Origin: Planctomycetota bacterium
GTDB lineage: Bacteria > Planctomycetota > UBA8742 > UBA2392
NCBI GenBank assembly: GCA_020848275.1
Contig: JADLAK010000040.1
Coordinates: 1-45,984, forward strand
Length of the DNA stretch: 45,984 bases
Direction of reading: 5' to 3'
The notes beneath the pieces were generated by a model. The model had not been told where the DNA came from, made no database searches, and saw nothing but the letters and a program-made list of their open reading frames with translations. Numbering within the stretch: the first letter of the stretch is position 1; each line of letters opens with the position of its first letter. A program made the position numbers and the translations under genes. Positions 8,402 to 17,246 of this stretch are shown here, in pieces.

Positions 8402-11400
8402 CTAGCGGCCTTCGGGCGGCGGGTCGGGTCCGTCAAAGGCTTCAAGGGCAAGCAGGCGTTGGCGCAGGTCTGTCGGAAGGCCGCAGACCGACGCCGCCGG
8501 GCGCAGCGAAATGCGCAATTCAAAGGACGGCTGTTTCTCCTCATCGGGACTCTTCCACTTGAAGATGTAGTCGCCGGCGGGAACGAAGGAACGGCTGTCG
8601 ACGCCGTAATGGATGCGCCAGGGGTTATCGACCGGCACCAGGTCAAACCCGCCGCCCACCTGCTCCCACTCTTCCGATAGCGCGACCGCGCGCTCCCACA
8701 CGCCGGCGTCCAGGGACTGCCTTTCGGCAGTCACCTTGATGCGGCGAGGTCGCATGGCCCAGCCTCGGGATAGATCGGGCTCGCCGTCGTCAGGCTTGTA
8801 TTCGCTGATGAATCCCAAAACAACGACTTCGACGTTGATCGGGAGTTGCCACAGACAAATGCCTTCATGCGTCAAAGTCCAGTTAGTCCCGTTTTGTCCA
8901 AGTTGATCTGCGGTGTTGATAGCAGATTCCTGATCACCCAAGTGCGGGCAAAACCAGACGAGGTTCACATAGTAGCCGCGCCGTGAAAGCTTGAGATCGG
9001 TTGGGTAAGCAATCAGCAATTCGCCTTCCCAGGACACGCAGGGGACAAATGGCAGCGTCACGACCTCGTTGTGGCCCTTGAAGTCGACCTCGATCTGCGG
9101 AGCGCCGGCGTCCCCAAACGCGGGGCGCAGCACATAGCGGCCGGGATCGAGCTCAAGATAGGGCGTGTCGTAACTGACAGCGGATTTGACTTGTCCCGAT
9201 GCGTCGCAGAGCAACCAGTCGGTCGGGGAGATTTCCTCGCCCTCGCCGCTCTCCCATGCGAGGCAGAGAACGCTTGTGGCGATGTCGACCTCGACGACGG
9301 TTTTTTCATTGGGCCGGATCGACACTTGACGCGTGTCAACGAAGCCCTGCTTGGAAGTGGTGAGCGAATACTCGCCGGGCGGCAACCACAGGCGGCCCGC
9401 TTTGCCATAGTCGACGTCACATCTGGCCTGGCACACAGGATCAGAGGAAGTCACCCAGAGGCTGAACTTCTCGACAGTCGAGGGCTTGCCCTGCCGCGTC
9501 AGCCGCACCTCCAGGCGGCAAGGAAACTCGTGGCGATAAGTGGCGTATGCCTTGTCGTACCAGCTTTTGTCGGAGTCTTTTCCCGGCAAGGTCGGCTTCA
9601 ACAGCACGGAACTGTCGCCGTCCAACAGGTTGAAATCGACGGGGCGGGATTGAGCGACCCAGAACTCCCGACCGAAATTACCCTCGAAGAACGTGCCATC
9701 AACACAAGGCCCGCGGTACGAGAAAAATTGGCCCTCGCAGGTGAAACTCGCGACATAGCCGGCGCTAGGCACTTCCCAGGGAGGCGGGCCCACCAGCGTC
9801 AGTTCAATTTCGACGGTCTTGCCGGTTTCAACCTTGACTCGGTGTGGAGTACACAAGAGTCCATCCTTGTAGCCCCAGAACAGCCCCGACTCCTCCAGCA
9901 CAATGGCCCACTCGCCGACCGCAAGTCTGAAGGTCGCCACACGGGAAGCCTCGTCGAACCCGATGTAGCAGGTGGCATCGCTTGGAATGGGCCTTGGGCC
10001 GCGACTTGAGCGCAGCAACACGTCTTCCCCGAATTTCATGCCGGCTGGAAGCTCGGGCACTTTCACCCGCACTGTGCCGAATTCTTCCTCCTTGCGAGTC
10101 GTCAGCACAATGTCCACATGGAGTTTGTCGACGGCTTGCTCGACTTCAACGGCTTGCCAGCCGTCGGCCCAGGCCTTGATACAGCACGTGGCCGCGGTTT
10201 TCTCGACAGCCACCGGACGCGCTGGGGCCTCCCAGTTCCACTGAGACTCTTTGCCGAGGGATTTTCCTGCGGCGTCGCGCCAGCGCACCTCAAAGGCCGG
10301 ATTGGTCTTCGCAAGACCCGTTCCGTCGCCAGCCTTCATCTTCACGAGCATGATCGGCAAGGGCGTCAGCCGCAGTTCCAGCGTTTCAACCTGCCCGGCC
10401 TTGAATTCCAGCGAGCCTTCCAGCGGCGCGTAGAAGGCGTACGGGTCGTCGTCCCAGACCTCGTAATCGTAGGGTCCCGGCGGCAGAAAAATCGTCACGC
10501 GCCCGTCGGTAAAGCGCACGGTTGACTGCCAGTCCTCGTATCCCAGCATATTCAAGTCAAAGCTGACCGGCGGCACGTCCTTGAGGCCCGCGCGTTGCCG
10601 CCGGACATCGTCGTCCAGTTGGCCGGAGAGCGTCGCCTGCAATACCGCGCAGTCCAGCACGATGCGGCCAAGGTCAACGATGCAGCCCGTGAACTTGGGC
10701 GAGAGTTTGCTGCTGATGCGGGCACTGTCGTACTCGTGAAAGCCAACACGCCAGGGCATGTCTTCCGGCTTGAGGTCGCCACGTTGCGTCCATTCGCCGA
10801 CCTCGGCGCCAAATCGTCCCTGCGCGTCAAGCGTAAGGGAGATCGCGTAAACCGGCCCGGGGTTCTCCCCGATCACGAGTTCGAACCCATCGTGCCAAGC
10901 CGCCGGGATGCCGGAGGTGTGGACGACCTGGCCGATGGCCAAAAACGCGTCTTCGCCGAGCAGCGCCTTGCAGGAAAACCGCAGCTCGCCAAGGTCAAGT
11001 TCGCCGCTGGTTAACGTCGGTGTGAATTCAAGTGACTCTGAAGCAAGCAGGCTCGTGTGCCACGTCGCGGGCTTGAGCGCGCCGCCGGCGTCCAACACGT
11101 CTGCGCTGTCGAGAAACGCGTCCGCTTCGATGACCCCGGATGCGTCAAGCTGAAAGAAGAATCCCGAAACTTCTTCCTTGCCTGTCGTGGTTCGGCTGAC
11201 AAACAGCTCGCAATCAGGGTAATAGGCCAGCCAGTTGAAGTCCTGCCCTCCGCTAATGCTCACGCGGCCCTTCACCTTTATAACGTCCGGCACCTTTATG
11301 ACATCCGGCTGTTTCAAACCCTTGGTGGGCGGACTGCCTTTTGTGGACGCCGAATCGGGCTGCGGAGACACGCGTGTATTGTTGGCGGGCTGGCTCTCTC

Positions 11401-11569
11401 CAGCCGGGTCATTTCGGAGGTTTTGGCCCTGCGAGGCCGCCCGGCAACCTTGCTGCGCCGCACTATCATAGGTCAAATTGGCCGGCTTTGGCCAACGCAG
11501 CCACGCTACGGCGCAAAGCGCCGCAACCAGCAGGAAAAGAAGGAACGGCCAGACGCGCTTTGCAGGCAT
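8402..11569 (-). CDS. Giant membrane-anchored beta-rich protein, paralogue A
   Basis: A 1,055-residue protein, the first of the three tandem paralogues in transcription order. The start is placed at the ATG giving MPAKRVWPFLLF, matching MSFKRVWPVL of paralogue C; both continue into a hydrophobic stretch ending AWLRWP. The conserved middle block is present: FWGYKDG (about 562), GPPPW (about 594), TCEGQFF (about 609) and HEFPCRLEVRLTRQGKP (about 676-693). LPPGPYDYEV and LWLPPGEYSLTTS resemble transthyretin-like carboxypeptidase-regulatory turns. Overall identity to the other copies looks modest outside these blocks, so the duplications are old or fast diverging. The 66-bp gap to paralogue B suggests co-transcription. 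No catalytic motif was recognised. Confidence 0.85.
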   Translation of the reverse strand: MPAKRVWPFLLFLLVAALCAVAWLRWPKPANLTYDSAAQQGCRAASQGQNLRNDPAGESQPANNTRVSPQPDSASTKGSPPTKGLKQPDVIKVPDVIKVKGRVSISGGQDFNWLAYYPDCELFVSRTTTGKEEVSGFFFQLDASGVIEADAFLDSADVLDAGGALKPATWHTSLLASESLEFTPTLTSGELDLGELRFSCKALLGEDAFLAIGQVVHTSGIPAAWHDGFELVIGENPGPVYAISLTLDAQGRFGAEVGEWTQRGDLKPEDMPWRVGFHEYDSARISSKLSPKFTGCIVDLGRIVLDCAVLQATLSGQLDDDVRRQRAGLKDVPPVSFDLNMLGYEDWQSTVRFTDGRVTIFLPPGPYDYEVWDDDPYAFYAPLEGSLEFKAGQVETLELRLTPLPIMLVKMKAGDGTGLAKTNPAFEVRWRDAAGKSLGKESQWNWEAPARPVAVEKTAATCCIKAWADGWQAVEVEQAVDKLHVDIVLTTRKEEEFGTVRVKVPELPAGMKFGEDVLLRSSRGPRPIPSDATCYIGFDEASRVATFRLAVGEWAIVLEESGLFWGYKDGLLCTPHRVKVETGKTVEIELTLVGPPPWEVPSAGYVASFTCEGQFFSYRGPCVDGTFFEGNFGREFWVAQSRPVDFNLLDGDSSVLLKPTLPGKDSDKSWYDKAYATYRHEFPCRLEVRLTRQGKPSTVEKFSLWVTSSDPVCQARCDVDYGKAGRLWLPPGEYSLTTSKQGFVDTRQVSIRPNEKTVVEVDIATSVLCLAWESGEGEEISPTDWLLCDASGQVKSAVSYDTPYLELDPGRYVLRPAFGDAGAPQIEVDFKGHNEVVTLPFVPCVSWEGELLIAYPTDLKLSRRGYYVNLVWFCPHLGDQESAINTADQLGQNGTNWTLTHEGICLWQLPINVEVVVLGFISEYKPDDGEPDLSRGWAMRPRRIKVTAERQSLDAGVWERAVALSEEWEQVGGGFDLVPVDNPWRIHYGVDSRSFVPAGDYIFKWKSPDEEKQPSFELRISLRPAASVCGLPTDLRQRLLALEAFDGPDPPPEGR

Positions 11570-11819
11570 GCGATGGGCCGGGGGCGTGGCGGGGAAAACA
11601 GAGGATAACCGCGGGGCGAAGTCACGCCTAGCTCTGTCCGGCGAAAGCACTAACCCGGCGGCAGATCAGGCCTGCGGCGGCCGCGCGCAGCGACAAAGAC
11701 ATGGCGAGAATCGCATCTTTACCACCCAAAGTGATAGCGAAAGTGAGAAGGCCTGAATTGGCAGTTTATCACATGTGCACAAGGAAACCTCATCTTGTAA
11801 GAATTGGTAAGTATTTTGG

Positions 11820-11849
11820 TTGCGCGGTATACAGTTCGTGGCGTACAAT
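11820..11849 (+). promoter_or_regulatory. Candidate sigma-70 promoter for the FG-GAP protein gene
   Basis: TTGCGC (11820-11825) and TACAAT (11844-11849) are separated by 18 nt. The -10 matches five of six consensus bases; the -35 matches three. Transcription would begin near 11856, giving a leader of about 80 nt that includes the long hairpin. Confidence 0.4.
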
Positions 11850-11876
11850 CCCCCTCGCGTAGATCCGCTTGATCCG

Positions 11877-11921
11877 GTTAAAAACGATCGCCCCGCTGTA
11901 AGGGAGCGACAGGTTTTTAAC
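11877..11921 (+). promoter_or_regulatory. Strong two-part hairpin in the 5' leader
   Basis: GTTAAAAAC (11877-11885) pairs perfectly with GTTTTTAAC (11913-11921). Inside, TCGC (11888-11891) pairs with GCGA (11906-11909), and CCC (11892-11894) with GGG (11902-11904), closing a 7-nt loop and leaving one bulged A. A competing pairing is possible: GTAAG (11898-11902) with CTTAC (11921-11925), next to the ribosome site GAGGA (11926-11930). This could be a translational control element. I did not recognise a known riboswitch class. Confidence 0.55.
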
Positions 11922-11934
11922 TTACGAGGATCCC

Positions 11935-14900
11935 ATGAAATTCACTGTTGCTTCCCGGGCCATCGGGCCCAACGGCCTTGCGCACTTTGGAGGCGCGGGT
12001 TTCGCTTCAATGTTGCGATTGGGCGTCTTGAGCGCGGCAGTTGCCGCAGTGTGCCTTGTCCAGGTCGTCGGCAACCCCGCGGTGGAGCAACCCTCCACGG
12101 CGGCGCGTTCGCCCGCCGCAACCGAACCTGCGCCCGCTGTCGCGCCCGAAAAGCCCAAATCGAAAGACATTTCGATCACACCGGCATCGGCGCTGAACCC
12201 GGACGAAATCCGCAACAGCGACTGGTTTGCACGGGCCGGGGCCTTGATTGGCTCGCAGGATTACTTCGTCTATCCGCGAAGCGAGGGCTACTACGGCGCC
12301 CATCACCCCACGCAGAACATCCGCGTCGAGTTTGACCAGAACTCGGTGCAGTTCAGGGACAGCCTGCGCCAGCGCACGGAAAGCGGCGAGGTCGTAGATC
12401 TTGACCGTTGGGAAATGAGCTGGTCGACCGTTGGCCTGGGCCGCGAAAGCGAAGTCAGCCCTATCTACGGAGCCACCGTCAGCGGCCGTGAGGCCCGTGT
12501 GGTTTATGACCGTTACGGTGTTGTTGAGTACTACGACAACATGGCCGATGGCATTGAGCAAAGCTTTGCGATCAAAGAGCCGCCCAAGGGTTCGGGCGAT
12601 GTCGTGCTGCGCGGCTGTTTCCAATCCGATACGGTCGACCTCATTCTCAACCCCGACGAACGTTCGATTGATTTGCGGTCCAAGGGCGGCGTGATCGCGG
12701 CGAGCTACAAGAATCTTGCCTGCTTTGACGCCGACAGGCGGATTTTGCCTTCGCGGATGAGGGTTACCGGCAACCAGGTCGACATCCTGGTGAACGACGC
12801 CGGCGCGGCTTATCCCATCACCATCGACCCGGTGGTGACCAGCATCGATTGCGACTTTTCGGCCGACCCAACGATGCTCAGCATGACCTTCCAGTATGGC
12901 TGGAACAACCGTTTCGGCGCGTCCATTGCAGGTGGCGACTTCAACAATGACGGCGTCGGCGACATGGTCGTGGGTTGCCCGGGCCGTGACGCAAACAACT
13001 CCAGCGTGCGCGACAGCGGCGCCTTCTACGTCTATTACGGCATCAAGGATCCTGTCAGCGGCAAGAGCGATGCCTTCAACTCAGGCAAGGATGCGACGGC
13101 TGGGACCCCGATGCTGCCCTGGTGCGCCTATGAGCCCAACAGTTCTGATTTCGACTTCGCGTTCCTTGGCTGCAACATGATCTCAGGCGACTTCAACAAC
13201 GACAACATTGATGACCTGTGCGTTTCGGCGCCCAACAAGGTTTACCCCAGCGGCAACAACGGTGCGGGGGCGGTATTCATCTGGTACGGCCTCAACGGCA
13301 CCAAGTGGACTGCCACCGCCTCGACCCAAAGCGTCACCCAGCAGATGGGTTCGCCGAACGTGACGTTCCAGGGCAACAATGTGTTTAACGGCAACTTCGG
13401 CCTGTCCCTGTGCAAGGGCAACTTCAAATCCACCAGCAGCCTTGGAAATGACATCGCGATTTCCTCGCGCACGGACACTGTCATGCCGTCGACCAATCAC
13501 CCCGGCAAGGTGTTTGTGTTCTATTCCAACGCGGGAGGCGGCTTTAACTCCACCGTTGCGGCCAGCAGCGCCAACCTGCAAATTTACAGCACGTTGGTCG
13601 GCGCCGTGGGCGAGGGCATGGGTTTGGGCATGTCCGACTGGCGCACCCCTGAAACGAACATCACCGCCTACTCCTTGGCGGATTACCTCAAGCCCCACCA
13701 GGCGCTTGCCGCGGGCAACATTGACGGCGTCGCCGGTGACGAACTGATCGTTGGCGCATTTGACGCGGACTCCGCGGACGTCCTTGGCTACCTGAGGGGC
13801 GGAATTTTCATCTTCTCGGGTGGTGCCGGCGGGTTGTCCGGCGGTGCAAGCCTCATCAATAACCCCGAAGCTGCCGGTTCATCGTGGCGATACAAACACA
13901 CCGCCCAGAACCACCGCCTCGGCTCAACCGTAGCCTGTGCCGATTTCAACAATGACGGCTTTGCCGACGTGGTCGCATCCGCGCCTGGCGCCGGCACGTC
14001 GCAGGAAGGCCAGGTTTACATGTGGAAAGGCCAGGCCGGCGTTGGCGGGCCTGTGGGCGGCATGAACCCGGCCACCCCGGCATGGATGGCTGAGTCGGAC
14101 CTGAACAGCGCCGGATTGTCCAATAACAGCTTGCCGTCGACGACGGCCCCCGCGGCCAAAGTCGGCTTTGGCGGCTGCCTTGCGGTGGGCGACTTTGCCA
14201 GCATCGGCGGCGGCCCGGACGGCGTGCCGGACCTTATCATCAGCGCCAAGCTCTCCAACAGCAGCCCCGTGGGCGGCACGTGTTACGGATGGCTGGGTGT
14301 GGCCGGCGCAGGCGGCAGCCTCACAGGTAACACCGGTGCCACGCCTAACAACCCCGGTACAGCCTACTGGCAGCCCACACTGGACTTCCCGGTAAGCGGT
14401 TCGGAATTCGGCCACGTTGTCGCGATCGGCAAGAGCATCGATTCAGACACCGCTCCCGACATCCTCGTGGGCAACCCCCGTTATACGACCAGTGAAGTGG
14501 GGCGTGCCCGCATGTTTACCAACCCCGCCGGCTTCCATTTCGCTTTCAATACTCAAAGCCTCCCGGTCAACCCGGACGAAGCACTGCTCGGCGGAAAATT
14601 TCTGTTCCCGACCGACATGACGGGCAAGATGTCCAATGTTGTGTCCAATGCGGCGCCGCCCAACGGCACCAAAGTTCGCTTCCATACCTACGACGGATCG
14701 GCCAAGTCCACGTCAACCGGCACACCGGGTACACCCGACTTCACGGCCGTGACCAGCGGTTACTTCGAGTTTGACGGCACGTCGACCAGCCCCTACCGCA
14801 TGCATAACGGCACGGACTTCAGCGGCATCACCATCATCGACGACGGTGTCGACGAATCGTCCCCTGAAACCTTCACTATCTGGCTGGAATACCCGGATGT

Positions 14901-17175
14901 CGGCCGCGTCGGCTTTGGCACCTCCGACATCCGTTCACTGAACCCGTTCACGGGCACCAGTCGCTACTGCACGATAAGCATCGCGGACAATGACGCGCCG
15001 CCCTTTGGACGACTTGTCGTATCCGACACTGATCCCACGGAAATAGACCAGCTCCAACTGAATGAAAGCCCGATCTCCGGCGAACCCGGCTCGGGGACCT
15101 TCACCTGGACCGTCTGGGTTTATATCCCTGTTGTCAGCGGCCAGGACGCCCAGTTGCTGTGGCAGACCTCGGAGGAGTTCCCGACGCCGGCGCCTCCGTC
15201 ACCCTATGCCAAGAACAACCAGGACTTCGTGGCCAGCAGCGGCGTGGTGACCATTACCAGCGGCCCGACATCACAATACGCAAGTTTCAACATCACCTTC
15301 AAAGCCGATTTGATTGACGAAGACCCTGAAGGGTTTACGCTGACGATGACGAGTACCTCGAGCTGTGAAATCAACGGCGGCGGCGGCACTCCTCCCACGT
15401 TCAGGCCTTATCCCGTCACGATCATCGACGACGATGCGCCGCCAGTGGCTTGTTTCGACCTCGATGCGTACAGCGTGATCGAGGGCAACTCGGGCCAGAC
15501 ATTCTTTACCGTGACCATCCAGTTGCTTGACCCGGTTACCGGTGTGCCGCGCGCCAGCGAAAAGCGCGTCGAGATCCACTATTCGACCGAGATTCTTGGC
15601 GCTGGTCTCTCCTTCCAGCCGGTGGCAGCCGAAGACCCGACCATGGTGCCCCAGTATGGCGTCTCCAATGACTTCATACCGATCGATACCACAAAGGTCT
15701 TTGACTACAACGGGACAAGCGGCACGGTCACGCCGCCGAACATTACCTCGGAAGTCATCCAGTTCTACGTCAGTGGTGACAGGATTTATGAAGTCGATGA
15801 AGAGTTCCACCTCTTCATTGACGAAGCCACGTCGCAGAATTGCCAGGTCGCGATCACGGGCATGATCGGCGCGGTCTCGGCTCCCTTTGATTCCACCGTC
15901 ACCATCGTTGACGACGAACGCACCGGCAACCCGGCTACCAGCAACGTGCCGACCTGTCAGTTCTCCGTCGCCAACACCAACGTCAACGAAACCGACACCG
16001 ACGTCACGATCACTATCGTAATGAGCGAAAAGCACGAGCGCTGGGTTTACGACGGCCCGACACTCAACGGCGTAATGGTCCAGGTTGACTACCAGGCCAA
16101 CACCGGCTCTTCCGGCTGCATGGGCGGCGGACCGGTCTTTGCGCCGGGCGACGATTACCGCAGGATTGATCCCACCACCATGGAATTGCCGTGGCTTACG
16201 CTGTCGGTGACCTTCCAGGTGCACATTTACCAGGACACCCTCAACGAGGCCGCGGAATCCATCGACCTTGCCCTGACGAACTCGCCGCCCCTGACCGGCC
16301 TGGCGATGGGCGTCATTACGGTCGCGACCATCACCATCCTCGATGACGACGGCAGCTCGGTGCCGACGATCTCCTTCGAGCTGGCGACGACCCAGGTCTC
16401 TGAAACCGCCATCAACGCCATCATTAACGTCAAGCTCAGTACCGCCAGCGGCCAGGCCGTCCGCATCACTTGCTCCACCAGTGACGGCACTGCGCAAGCC
16501 CCGGGCGACTACACTACCCAGAGCGTGCAGATCACCTTCAACCCCGGCCAGACCACGCGCAACTTTGTCGTGCCCATCCTGGACGACAATATTCGCGAGA
16601 CGACCGAGTTCATCTCCCTCGATTTGACATCTCCCATAGCCGGCAACCTCGGCACCCCGTCGTCCATGACCATTGACATCCTGGACAACGAGCCTGACCC
16701 GGTGGTCCAGTTCAAGCGTTCGACCTACGGCGTGTCGGAGGCCGGCATTGCCGCCACCATCAACGTGACGCTCAGCATCCAGTCCGCGCTGCCCGTAACT
16801 GTCCAGTACATCACCACCGAAGGCACGGCAATCGACGGCCTGGACTACAACGACGTCGCCGGCACCCTCACCTTCCCCGGCGGCTCCACGGAGCAGATCT
16901 TCACGGTGCCGATTCTGAACGACACGCTGATCGAGCTTGACGAGACGGTCATCATGGCCCTGAGCAACCCGATCAACGCAAGCCTCGGCACCATCACCGC
17001 CGCAACGCTGACTATCGTCAATGACGAGAGTGGCGGTAATGGCGGTGGCGGCGGTGTAAACAAGGGCGGCGGCGGTTGCGCCGGCTCTGAAACCAACAGC
17101 GCGGGCATGGCCGGCATCCTCGCGGTCCTGGCCATGCTGGTTGGCATGCGTGTGGTTCGCCGCCGCAAGGCTTAA
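11935..17175 (+). CDS. FG-GAP / Calx-beta surface protein with C-terminal sorting tail
   Basis: A 1,746-residue exported protein. The N-terminus has a long hydrophobic export segment (about 22-46). Integrin-like FG-GAP repeats follow, with calcium-binding loops such as DFNNDGVGD (about 334), DFNNDNIDD (about 420) and DFNNDGFAD (about 668), and further repeats at about 743-772 and 824-850; together they suggest a beta-propeller. Residues from about 900 to 1,700 hold Calx-beta-type modules, clearest at about 1477-1587 and 1590-1699, each ending in an acidic DDD or NDE turn. The tail is Gly-rich (about 1700-1714) with a GGGGC motif, a transmembrane helix and RRRKA, the layout of CTERM-type sorting signals processed by a rhomboid or exosortase-like enzyme. 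A role in adhesion or surface display is inferred. GAGGA precedes the ATG. Confidence 0.9.
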   Translation: MKFTVASRAIGPNGLAHFGGAGFASMLRLGVLSAAVAAVCLVQVVGNPAVEQPSTAARSPAATEPAPAVAPEKPKSKDISITPASALNPDEIRNSDWFARAGALIGSQDYFVYPRSEGYYGAHHPTQNIRVEFDQNSVQFRDSLRQRTESGEVVDLDRWEMSWSTVGLGRESEVSPIYGATVSGREARVVYDRYGVVEYYDNMADGIEQSFAIKEPPKGSGDVVLRGCFQSDTVDLILNPDERSIDLRSKGGVIAASYKNLACFDADRRILPSRMRVTGNQVDILVNDAGAAYPITIDPVVTSIDCDFSADPTMLSMTFQYGWNNRFGASIAGGDFNNDGVGDMVVGCPGRDANNSSVRDSGAFYVYYGIKDPVSGKSDAFNSGKDATAGTPMLPWCAYEPNSSDFDFAFLGCNMISGDFNNDNIDDLCVSAPNKVYPSGNNGAGAVFIWYGLNGTKWTATASTQSVTQQMGSPNVTFQGNNVFNGNFGLSLCKGNFKSTSSLGNDIAISSRTDTVMPSTNHPGKVFVFYSNAGGGFNSTVAASSANLQIYSTLVGAVGEGMGLGMSDWRTPETNITAYSLADYLKPHQALAAGNIDGVAGDELIVGAFDADSADVLGYLRGGIFIFSGGAGGLSGGASLINNPEAAGSSWRYKHTAQNHRLGSTVACADFNNDGFADVVASAPGAGTSQEGQVYMWKGQAGVGGPVGGMNPATPAWMAESDLNSAGLSNNSLPSTTAPAAKVGFGGCLAVGDFASIGGGPDGVPDLIISAKLSNSSPVGGTCYGWLGVAGAGGSLTGNTGATPNNPGTAYWQPTLDFPVSGSEFGHVVAIGKSIDSDTAPDILVGNPRYTTSEVGRARMFTNPAGFHFAFNTQSLPVNPDEALLGGKFLFPTDMTGKMSNVVSNAAPPNGTKVRFHTYDGSAKSTSTGTPGTPDFTAVTSGYFEFDGTSTSPYRMHNGTDFSGITIIDDGVDESSPETFTIWLEYPDVGRVGFGTSDIRSLNPFTGTSRYCTISIADNDAPPFGRLVVSDTDPTEIDQLQLNESPISGEPGSGTFTWTVWVYIPVVSGQDAQLLWQTSEEFPTPAPPSPYAKNNQDFVASSGVVTITSGPTSQYASFNITFKADLIDEDPEGFTLTMTSTSSCEINGGGGTPPTFRPYPVTIIDDDAPPVACFDLDAYSVIEGNSGQTFFTVTIQLLDPVTGVPRASEKRVEIHYSTEILGAGLSFQPVAAEDPTMVPQYGVSNDFIPIDTTKVFDYNGTSGTVTPPNITSEVIQFYVSGDRIYEVDEEFHLFIDEATSQNCQVAITGMIGAVSAPFDSTVTIVDDERTGNPATSNVPTCQFSVANTNVNETDTDVTITIVMSEKHERWVYDGPTLNGVMVQVDYQANTGSSGCMGGGPVFAPGDDYRRIDPTTMELPWLTLSVTFQVHIYQDTLNEAAESIDLALTNSPPLTGLAMGVITVATITILDDDGSSVPTISFELATTQVSETAINAIINVKLSTASGQAVRITCSTSDGTAQAPGDYTTQSVQITFNPGQTTRNFVVPILDDNIRETTEFISLDLTSPIAGNLGTPSSMTIDILDNEPDPVVQFKRSTYGVSEAGIAATINVTLSIQSALPVTVQYITTEGTAIDGLDYNDVAGTLTFPGGSTEQIFTVPILNDTLIELDETVIMALSNPINASLGTITAATLTIVNDESGGNGGGGGVNKGGGGCAGSETNSAGMAGILAVLAMLVGMRVVRRRKA

Positions 17176-17201
17176 CCATCGCGCATCACCTGAGTAACAT
17201 C

Positions 17202-17229
17202 CCGGGGCACGGCCAAAGCCGTGCCCCGG
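17202..17229. terminator. Perfect 12-bp hairpin after the surface protein gene
   Basis: CCGGGGCACGGC (17202-17213) pairs with GCCGTGCCCCGG (17218-17229) around a 4-nt loop. No T-run follows. It may stop or slow transcription, or protect the upstream mRNA. Confidence 0.55.
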
Positions 17230-17246
17230 TCATTCAGGAGGTCCAC

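Larger units (their letters stand above)
11570..11934. other. Divergent intergenic control region (365 bp, no gene)
   Basis: This gap separates the minus-strand paralogue block from the plus-strand surface protein and must hold both promoters. Besides the promoter and hairpin listed separately, it has AAAGTGA repeated directly at 11728-11734 and 11740-11746 (12-bp period) and an 8-bp palindrome CACATGTG (11770-11777). Either could be an operator. I found no convincing minus-strand -35/-10 pair. Confidence 0.5.

Noticed and set aside
15271..16497. Antisense frame of 408 codons inside the FG-GAP/Calx-beta gene
   Set aside because: The sense strand has unambiguous Calx-beta repeats; the antisense product is low complexity.
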